From Candidatus Zhuqueibacterota bacterium (lineage in GTDB: Bacteria > Zhuqueibacterota > Zhuqueibacteria > Oceanimicrobiales > Oceanimicrobiaceae): 45,325 nucleotides of DNA. The position numbers and the translations under genes are program-made. The stretch lies in NCBI GenBank assembly GCA_029262005.1, contig JAJDAG010000139.1, positions 1-45,325 of the forward strand, read 5' to 3'. Numbering within the stretch: position 1 is the stretch's first letter; each line of letters opens with the position of its first letter. Positions 1 to 6,679 of the stretch are shown piece by piece. The notes below the pieces were generated by a model. The model was not told the origin of the DNA. It saw nothing but the letters and a program-made list of their open reading frames with translations, and did not search any database.

Positions 1-1325
1 TCCCGGCGGGTAATCAAAATCATCTTTGCATGGACTTTCAGACCCGGGACACCATGGATAACTTTCACGCCTTCTTCCTGGAGCTTTTCAGACCAACTAA
101 TATTTGGCTCTTCATCGAATCGTGCTCTTAACTCCACTACTGCTGTCACGGATTTTCCATTCTTGACCGCATTTATTAAGGCATTTACGATATTCGAATC
201 GTGCGCCACGCGATAAAGCGCCAACTTTATGTCGGTCACCTTCGGATCGATCGCTGCCTCTCTCAGAAAATCGATGACGTATTCAAACTTCTGGTAAGGA
301 TAATGAAGCAAGATGTCCTTCTTACTAATATCCTTAAATATGCTGCCGCGAGCATCAAAATCTCTGTGCGAGAGCGGTAAAGTCTTGGCCCCTGTTTGAT
401 TGGATATTTCAATTATAGGAAAATTTATTAGATCTCTAAGATTCAGATATTTTCTTCCGGGAATCAAGTCACAACCAACATTATTCAAATGAAGCCTGGA
501 AACCAGAAGCTTCAAGAATTCATCCGACATCCGCTTGTCATAAACAAAGTGTACCGGTGTGCCTGATTTCCTTTGCTTCAGGCTTTTTGATATTTTTCGG
601 ACGTAGCTTTCCGACAAATCATCATCAACGTCCAATTCTGCATCCCTGGAAAGCTTGACCGAGTAGGCCTCAATTTTGTCATAATTGAATATGGTAAAAA
701 CACTTCCTAAACAATGACGAATCAAGTCTTCCAGGAACATAATATATTGACTCTCGCCACATCGGGGTAGCGTGACAAAGCGCCCGAATGATCCTGTCGG
801 GACTTCAATGATAGCATGTTTCACTTTATGGCCGTTGTTCTTTAGCAAACGGATGGCCAAATAGAGAGCGCCATCCTTTAGCTGAGGCACCTCAGAGCTC
901 TTGCCTAACATCAACGGCACAAGTTTTGGACGGACTATTTGGAGAAAATGGTTCTTAACAAATTCCTCTTGCTCCACATTTGTTTTCTTCTCATCGATTA
1001 TGAAAATATTTTTCTTTTCCAACTCGTGTAATATTTGAGTGTAGATTTTTTCGAAAACAACCTCTTGTGCACGAGAAGTTTCCTGGATAGTAGAGAGAAT
1101 CTTCTTAGGATCAGAGCCTACAATTGCAGTTGCCTTCTTTCCCAGCAGAGTCAGTCTCTTCAGATTGGCAACTCTGACACGATAAAATTCATCAAGATTT
1201 GAGGAAAATATTCCTAAGAACTCAATCCTCGACATCAATGCAACCGTCGGATCGGCCGCCTCTCTTAATACTCTGGCATTGAATGCGAGCCAGCTAATCT
1301 CCTTGTTTTCAAAGTGCTTTTTCAC
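1..1325 (-). CDS. ppk1: Polyphosphate kinase 1, N-terminal ~441 residues (runs off the left edge)
   Basis: Makes inorganic polyphosphate from the gamma phosphate of ATP and also works in reverse; usually membrane-associated. The translation shows the family's N-terminal helical domain ('ISWLAFNARVLREAADP', then 'IEFLGIFSSNLDEFYRVRV') and the 'VVELRARFDEEPNISW' block. It also has 'GLKVHAKM', whose His at about residue 432 matches the autophosphorylated His of E. coli PPK1 (His435). About 60% of a ~700-residue protein lies in the window; the C-terminus is beyond base 1. The frame has no ATG between an upstream TGA and the first conserved block. The start is therefore taken as GTG at 1325, with no strong ribosome site, so the start is uncertain. 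It is the last visible gene of a minus-strand run, 130 bp after the SdiA-regulated-type gene. The family call is very secure. Confidence 0.93.
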   Translation of the reverse strand, partial: MKKHFENKEISWLAFNARVLREAADPTVALMSRIEFLGIFSSNLDEFYRVRVANLKRLTLLGKKATAIVGSDPKKILSTIQETSRAQEVVFEKIYTQILHELEKKNIFIIDEKKTNVEQEEFVKNHFLQIVRPKLVPLMLGKSSEVPQLKDGALYLAIRLLKNNGHKVKHAIIEVPTGSFGRFVTLPRCGESQYIMFLEDLIRHCLGSVFTIFNYDKIEAYSVKLSRDAELDVDDDLSESYVRKISKSLKQRKSGTPVHFVYDKRMSDEFLKLLVSRLHLNNVGCDLIPGRKYLNLRDLINFPIIEISNQTGAKTLPLSHRDFDARGSIFKDISKKDILLHYPYQKFEYVIDFLREAAIDPKVTDIKLALYRVAHDSNIVNALINAVKNGKSVTAVVELRARFDEEPNISWSEKLQEEGVKVIHGVPGLKVHAKMILITRR

Positions 1326-1455
1326 TATTATTTTTCTTTTGTGTAGACAGCCTTCCAGGTATCTTCAGAAAGTAACGGCCCACAGTTCCTGTCAACATTT
1401 TCTATTTTCGTTGTCGGGCCTGCGCTTATACAAAGAAGATTCACACCGCTTCCAG

Positions 1456-2409
1456 CTATTTATTCATGGGGTAGATTGTCAGTGTTGCGCGTTTCCTTGC
1501 CCCCTCATCGGAGACGATAAGTGTGTGGTCAGAGGCAAAGGTGATGCCCTCGATCTGGCGATGCCATTTGGCAGGGAATTTCACAACGCCAACGACTTGC
1601 CCGGTCGGCGTAACTTCCGCCATTGCGTTCTGACGAGCTGCCACGATAAAGTAGTTCTCTGATACAGGGTGTCGTTCAATTCCAGACGGTTGAAACTTTT
1701 TGCCCTTGATGTAGCGAGTAATATCAATGAGAGGGACTATCGTATGTCCGTTTTCGACGAGTTGCCTGGTGTCAACCGACCAACGATAAATAGTCAACTT
1801 GCCTTTCTGTTCAGAGCCCATAGGGTTCTTGCTCATAATTAAAAGCACCCGTTCGCCCGGGACATAAGCCAGGCCTTCTATTTCATACTCTCGCCCTACT
1901 CCGGTAGCATATACATTAAAAAGAACGGTTTCTCCGTCAACGCCTTCACGGCACTCATATAGCCGCCCGGAGCTTGTTACCAGGTAGATGGTATCTTGAA
2001 CCGTGGCAATTCCTTCAAAATCACCTGAGACAGGTTTTTTAAGATCACCCAGGCCAAAGGATTTTACAATTGAACCGTTCTGATAATCTACCTCGAAAAC
2101 AACTCCACTTTCATCGTTGTGGGCCAGAAGCCGGTTGTCGTTGGTCATGGCCAGACCCGATATTTCTCGTAAGCGTTTCGGAAGTTTCCAGCGCGTCGCG
2201 GTCGCGGCCTTCAGCTCGTAGCTGCTGCTATCAAGTGTTACCTGCTTTGTATTGGGTGAATTTTGCACAGAAGTAGTGTCGGCACCCACCGCTACCGAAT
2301 CTCTGTAAGGTACAACTGCTGTATCCCGAACAAATTGTAAGGATAAAAGGTAAAAAACAATGCTGCCGGCTAGAAAGCCCAGAAGCACTTTGTCACTAGT
2401 TATTTGCAT
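1456..2409 (-). CDS. SdiA-regulated-domain (YjiK-like) membrane-anchored beta-propeller protein
   Basis: 317 aa. One N-terminal hydrophobic segment (about residues 8-27) should anchor or export it; the rest would be periplasmic. The body has the repeating pattern of SdiA-regulated/YjiK proteins: 'LREISGLAMT', 'LLAHNDESGVVFEVD', 'DFEGIATVQDTIYLVTSSGRLYE' and 'EIEGLAYVP'. These are blades of a six-bladed phytase- or esterase-like propeller. No catalytic function is established for the family, and I do not assign one. It starts 6 bp after the stop of the DUF4956 gene, so the two are probably co-transcribed. Its position between DUF4956 and ppk1 suggests a phosphate- or envelope-linked role, which is inference only. 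Confidence 0.8.
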   Translation of the reverse strand: MQITSDKVLLGFLAGSIVFYLLSLQFVRDTAVVPYRDSVAVGADTTSVQNSPNTKQVTLDSSSYELKAATATRWKLPKRLREISGLAMTNDNRLLAHNDESGVVFEVDYQNGSIVKSFGLGDLKKPVSGDFEGIATVQDTIYLVTSSGRLYECREGVDGETVLFNVYATGVGREYEIEGLAYVPGERVLLIMSKNPMGSEQKGKLTIYRWSVDTRQLVENGHTIVPLIDITRYIKGKKFQPSGIERHPVSENYFIVAARQNAMAEVTPTGQVVGVVKFPAKWHRQIEGITFASDHTLIVSDEGARKRATLTIYPMNK

Positions 2410-2415
2410 GAGAGC

Positions 2416-3420
2416 CTAGGCCTTTTCAACTTTATACTTTTTCAATTCAACCTTGGTGATATGGTGCTTATCGCCTTTTTCAATCTGCCCGAGAAGGGTG
2501 GCTCGATCCACGGATTTCTTGAGGCGAACATCAAAAACCAAAATAGAAATTCCACTCTCTTTCGTGATGGTGGGATCTAGAAGCCATCGTTTGCCATGGG
2601 ACTCGAGAACTTGAATCGTGGTTTGTTCGGATCTTTCGGGCTTCGTCGTATGAACCAGAAGCTGCGCATTAAAGGATTTGCCGTCGTGAAACTCTGCTGC
2701 ATGAGGTTTTTCCGCAACGGGCGCTGCTACTGGAGCAACTGGTTGAGCATTACCGTTAACCCGGGCGCCCTTTTCGTCAAGGGTGCAGACATTGCACCCG
2801 ATCATTACCGCTGGTTTCGCACCAAAATCAGTGTACCATACGGCAATAGCAACGGCATTGAAAAACATGGATGAGATAAAAGCCACATTGAGGAGCTGGA
2901 CGCCGGCAGCCAGCCCTATTCCCGCCACAATGAAAACGAATACTCCGTCCATTGGTTCATTGAGAGTGGTCCTAAACCGAACAGCAGCAACAATGCCGGC
3001 CAGACTAAACGCCAGCGCAAGGCTGCCTTTAACCAGAAAAACAACACCTGCAATGGCGATGGGTAAGACAAGTAGCGTGTGTGCGAATGTCTGAGCATAT
3101 TTCTTCTTGTTATGCGTCCATCGGTATACCCACGCAACGGGCAATGTTAGTGCAAACGACAAAACAAGAGCCATCAAGACAGGTATGGAGGTCGCTGGGT
3201 CGAGCAAACCTTCCAACCCCTCAACTCTGGTATCCAGCGGAGCCGAAACACCTGCACCCAATTCAGAGCTTGAGGCTCTTGCCTGGTGCGACCGTTCCTG
3301 CGCGAGATGGTAAGGGATCTGCGGAAACATATTAAAGAGACCAAAAATAATACTAATTATCGCCGCGTAATAAACAACGAGGCGAAACATTACGTTGTCG
3401 GTGATTTTTTCAAGCATCAT
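2416..3420 (-). CDS. DUF4956 domain-containing membrane protein
   Basis: 334 aa. One TM helix near residues 12-30 is followed by a Ser/Ala-rich linker. Then comes a block of four to five TM helices ('VLMALVLSFALTLPVAWVYRW', 'TFAHTLLVLPIAIAGVVFLV', 'LALAFSLAGIVAAVRFRTTL', 'FVFIVAGIGLAAGVQLL') that fits DUF4956. A ~100-residue soluble C-terminus follows with ferredoxin-like alternation ('ILVFDVRLKKSVDRATLLGQI'). DUF4956 genes are commonly found beside VTC-type polyphosphate polymerases. Here the polyphosphate enzyme in the same run is ppk1. AAAGG lies just upstream of tandem ATG codons at 3420 and 3417, and the second has the better spacing. It probably belongs to the same operon as the Omp85 paralogues (72 bp upstream) and the propeller gene (6 bp downstream). 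Confidence 0.8.
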   Translation of the reverse strand: MMLEKITDNVMFRLVVYYAAIISIIFGLFNMFPQIPYHLAQERSHQARASSSELGAGVSAPLDTRVEGLEGLLDPATSIPVLMALVLSFALTLPVAWVYRWTHNKKKYAQTFAHTLLVLPIAIAGVVFLVKGSLALAFSLAGIVAAVRFRTTLNEPMDGVFVFIVAGIGLAAGVQLLNVAFISSMFFNAVAIAVWYTDFGAKPAVMIGCNVCTLDEKGARVNGNAQPVAPVAAPVAEKPHAAEFHDGKSFNAQLLVHTTKPERSEQTTIQVLESHGKRWLLDPTITKESGISILVFDVRLKKSVDRATLLGQIEKGDKHHITKVELKKYKVEKA

Positions 3421-3492
3421 TATACCTTTTATAAAAATAATTTTGATTTTGTTTTCTATTGCTGTGCTTAGAACTTCGATTCGGCGACTTTT

Positions 3493-6234
3493 TTAAAAGG
3501 TGAAGCCTGCACTGACATAGAAACCCGTCAGGTCATCGCCGTGTATGATTCCGAAACTCAGGCTCTGTATTCGGTGCAGGAATGACAACCAAAAGCCACC
3601 GCCAAATCCGCTGTGCCAATCACCGGAACCGCCTGGGTCTTCGTCGAGGAAGACACGACCAACGTCGGCGGCGCCAAATAACCCAAACTCTCCCGGTACC
3701 AGCAATTTAACATGCCCCAACGCAAAACGTAATTCAGCATTTCCGTAGGCGGAGGCATCGCCTCCGAAGCGGTCATGGCGATAACCGCGCAGATTGCTGG
3801 ACCCGCCCAGATAGGCAGCCTCATGGAATGGGTACGTCCCCCAAACCTTTTCGCCACCGACTCGGAGCGCGAGTGTCGGCGACGTGGGTATGCTGGCAGT
3901 GAGATAGGTCGAAGCAGCACCGCTCACGCTGCCAAACGTGGATTCCACATCCCAGATCTCGGGGTAGATAATTCCGGCAGCCTTAAGCAAGTATCCTCTG
4001 GTGGCATACCCTGGATTGTCACGAGTATCGTAGGTAACTTCAGCCTGTGCCCCGAGCTGACCATACGAACCCGTGCCATAAAGTATTGGAATAAAGGGAC
4101 CGATAAACTTGTCGTCGTTATCGCTGAACGGGGTGTCAGAGTACTTGAGGATCGGCCCACCGGCAACAGTGAATGTCGGACGCAAAGCTTCCCTACCACC
4201 ACCTTTTTTGCCTCCCTGATTTCCACCTGCCTGGAATTCGACACTCGGAGAAAAAAGAAATTCTTTTCGATTTACATCATAAAAAGTCGAGGAGCCAGGA
4301 ATTTCGGTTTCGTTACCGAAACCGTTGAAACGAAGCACATTGATTCCGGAGAAATGTGTTTCGATTGTCAGGTCCATTCGCGGCCACAAGTGGTGAAATA
4401 CGCCCTTATAGCCGATAAAAGGTTCCGGTCCTTTGCTGGCCAAGCCGAGACTAACCCCATGTCGCGAAGAGAAAGGGTCTCTCCGATAGCCTAAAATTTG
4501 CCGCCCTGCAGTAATCCCAAAATATGCCCCGATATCCGGGCTTATTGCTATGCTCGGCAATACAAAGATAAAACCACCCCAGTCGATGGCATATCTCGTG
4601 TTCAACGACGCCAGGCCAGGTGGGCGTTTGTAGGATCGCCGATTGATTTTTGCCCCCCTGCCCTTCTCGAATATGTTGTCACCGCGCGAATCAAAGAATT
4701 GTGTCTTGCCTGCGCTCGCTTGTGATTTGTTGCTAAAGGAGTCATCTCCACCGCCACCATCTACGAGAACTTTAATCTGGGCTTTTTCTCCGGATACGAC
4801 TACATTATCATCACCTCCATGCAGGTAAAGCCGAACTTCCCTGGTTTCTTTGGCGTGAAAAATTCTATGAAAGTAAGGGCTACTATTTTCTTTACCCGAA
4901 CCTTTGACACGGGCAATACGCACTGCGAGGTCTCCGTTCGGCATGTGCTCTAACTCTACGGCTTCATCTTTGTCCGTTGCCTGTATTTCGGCTTGCCGGG
5001 TAATCAGCCAATAGTATTTATCAACGAATTGCTGCAGGTTGTCCCGGCGCGACTTAAGTGCCCGAGTCAGGAATTCACCAACCATCTCGTAGTAGGGTTG
5101 CGGCAGTTTGCGCACAGCATCTTGAATAATAGGATCCGGCAATTCTTTTACAAACACAGTTGCCACAGAATCCCAAACGCTTTTATCCAGTTCCGCCAAA
5201 AATTCACGATCCAGTTCCCAACCATTGATCGAGAGGCCAATAAGACTCGGGTACTCCGCCTCGAACTTGATCATCTTGGGGATGGCCTTGCGGCCAAGCG
5301 CCCAGGCAAAGCCGTCGAAATCGATAAAAGCCTGATCACGATCTTCAGGGATCGGCAGCCAAATATGGCAGTCGCCTTTCGGAAACTGCGCCCATCTCCA
5401 CTGGCCGGAGTGACGGTCTTTGTCATTGATAAGAAAATCCATGAGCCTTGCTTTCAGATAGGCCGGGGCATCGACGCGATTGCAGGGGCTCTTTTCCAGG
5501 TGTTCCCACAGCTTCTCCGTACCGCTGATTTTTGATGAGCCGGCAAATCCAGGGGCGCCGTCAGCTCCTTCTGAGGGATGTTCCTGCAGTGTTCCAACCA
5601 GGCCGGCGAATTCTTTGCGGTATTGGCCAAGCCTGGAATCATCCGGTATAACCAGCAAGGTATGTTTTGAGTGGAGAATTCCCGTGGCTTTCTGCAGTGG
5701 GTCTACCACTAACGCACCGACCGGGAACTGCGCACTGATCATGTCCTGCAGGACGTCCTCCACAAGGGTGTTTTTGAGATCGCTTACGATGCGCTTGGTC
5801 GGGTCCTTATCCACTGAACGAACTGTATACCGGCGGCCGTCCTCCCCGGTAAAATGCAGGGAGATGGATTGACCAAAGCCTCCGGTACGAAGCGGCGTCA
5901 AGCCACCGGCAAAATTATGAAGGTCAAGCACGGGAACTTCAATAGAAGTAGTCCAGAGATTGCGGTAATCCTCGCCATAAAACCATTTTTTGAAACCACC
6001 CGCGCGAAAGCGTTCGCCAAGGACTACGGTGTGGGTTTTAGCGCCCACAGCTGGAATAGACCGATGGATTTTGCGGCCGGCGGCAGTTGATGGCGCTTCT
6101 TGAGCATGTGCGCTTGCAGGAATAGTACAAGCCAGTACAAATGCGAGAAGGGCTGCGCCCAACCACCCTCGGCTTCGGTGCAAGTTTATCTTGCGTATTG
6201 TCTCTACAGCCATAACAATTAACACGGCCATCAC
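3493..6234 (-). CDS. Kinase-like domain / Omp85 (BamA-type) barrel outer-membrane protein, paralogue 1
   Basis: 913 aa. A signal peptide ends near 'ASAHAQ' (residue ~45). Residues ~60-400 resemble the middle domain of BamA-type outer-membrane proteins of Bacteroidetes. It has a beta-rich start ('GGFGQSISLHF', 'YTVRSVDKDPTK' at ~136-147), then 'DKDRHSGQW' at 271-279 and 'PEDRDQAFIDFDGF' at 296-309. The D-x-D-R-H-x-x-Q and D-F-D-G pair recalls catalytic and metal loops of HipA, PI3/4-kinase and Fam20 folds; kinase activity is inferred. Residues ~470-510 are Gly/Asp-rich repeats. The C-terminal half is an Omp85 barrel, with 'DTRDNPGYATRG' at ~736-747, the loop-6 motif 'NLRGYR' at ~814 and a terminal Phe as beta-signal. 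The start may be GTG 6234 or ATG 6231; both are weak. A close paralogue lies immediately upstream. Confidence 0.8.
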   Translation of the reverse strand: MMAVLIVMAVETIRKINLHRSRGWLGAALLAFVLACTIPASAHAQEAPSTAAGRKIHRSIPAVGAKTHTVVLGERFRAGGFKKWFYGEDYRNLWTTSIEVPVLDLHNFAGGLTPLRTGGFGQSISLHFTGEDGRRYTVRSVDKDPTKRIVSDLKNTLVEDVLQDMISAQFPVGALVVDPLQKATGILHSKHTLLVIPDDSRLGQYRKEFAGLVGTLQEHPSEGADGAPGFAGSSKISGTEKLWEHLEKSPCNRVDAPAYLKARLMDFLINDKDRHSGQWRWAQFPKGDCHIWLPIPEDRDQAFIDFDGFAWALGRKAIPKMIKFEAEYPSLIGLSINGWELDREFLAELDKSVWDSVATVFVKELPDPIIQDAVRKLPQPYYEMVGEFLTRALKSRRDNLQQFVDKYYWLITRQAEIQATDKDEAVELEHMPNGDLAVRIARVKGSGKENSSPYFHRIFHAKETREVRLYLHGGDDNVVVSGEKAQIKVLVDGGGGDDSFSNKSQASAGKTQFFDSRGDNIFEKGRGAKINRRSYKRPPGLASLNTRYAIDWGGFIFVLPSIAISPDIGAYFGITAGRQILGYRRDPFSSRHGVSLGLASKGPEPFIGYKGVFHHLWPRMDLTIETHFSGINVLRFNGFGNETEIPGSSTFYDVNRKEFLFSPSVEFQAGGNQGGKKGGGREALRPTFTVAGGPILKYSDTPFSDNDDKFIGPFIPILYGTGSYGQLGAQAEVTYDTRDNPGYATRGYLLKAAGIIYPEIWDVESTFGSVSGAASTYLTASIPTSPTLALRVGGEKVWGTYPFHEAAYLGGSSNLRGYRHDRFGGDASAYGNAELRFALGHVKLLVPGEFGLFGAADVGRVFLDEDPGGSGDWHSGFGGGFWLSFLHRIQSLSFGIIHGDDLTGFYVSAGFTF

Positions 6235-6366
6235 CTCATCGTTGATTATATGAATGCTTTCTTAGCCTTTCTTCGAAACAACCATATGCCGCAGGTTGCG
6301 GTCTAAAATGATCACACAGACTGAATCCCCGCAAGTTTGCAGTGACTTTTTCAAGCATAAGTTATT

Positions 6367-6634
6367 TAGCCTGAATAATTCACGACATCTTTGTCATTCC
6401 GTAACTATTCAGGCTTGAGAAGCTTCGGAGTGCAAAACTTTAGTTTTGCTTTAATTCAATGAAAATCGCAACGCTAAAGCGGTGCACTCCACTATCGGGA
6501 CTGAATAGTTACGTCACTCCGCAGGAATCTTGTTAATTTACAGTATCTTAACAGGCAAACAAGACTCCTCCTGAGTGACAACCGAGTTTATGATTTTTGA
6601 CCTTAAAATGTGGCTCCATGAATTAATCAGGTTA
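6367..6634. repeat. Small inverted-repeat (MITE-like) element, copy A, interrupted
   Basis: The ends are near-perfect inverted repeats: TAGCCTGAATAATTC at 6367-6381 and the complement of TAACCTGATTAATTC at 6620-6634. The body resembles, in opposite orientation, the element at 23314-23461. Shared stretches are 'TTGTCACTCAGGAGG', 'GTCTTGTT', 'CTGTAAATTA', 'AAGATTCCT' and the terminal repeats. This copy is longer because a second element (6401-6512) sits inside it. It contains no coding capacity. It lies between the two Omp85 paralogues. Confidence 0.7.
6401..6512. mobile_element. Nested 112-bp inverted-repeat element with 8-bp target duplication
   Basis: It has perfect 12-bp terminal inverted repeats, GTAACTATTCAG at 6401-6412 and CTGAATAGTTAC at 6501-6512. 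They are flanked by near-identical 8-mers GTCATTCC (6393-6400) and GTCACTCC (6513-6520), read as a target-site duplication. Internally, GGAGTGCA and its complement plus CTTTAG-type arms form a long imperfect hairpin. The uninterrupted relative at 23314-23461 shows only one GTCATTC-like site at the same place, as expected for an insertion. No ORF is present, so it is a non-autonomous element. Confidence 0.65.
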
Positions 6635-6679
6635 AGTGTTATTTTGATATTTTGAATACCATTTAAAATATCGAAGTCG

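Noticed and set aside
1279-1662. 127-residue plus-strand ORF
   Set aside because: It overlaps the ppk1 start and the end of the propeller gene on the other strand, with no ribosome site or family resemblance.
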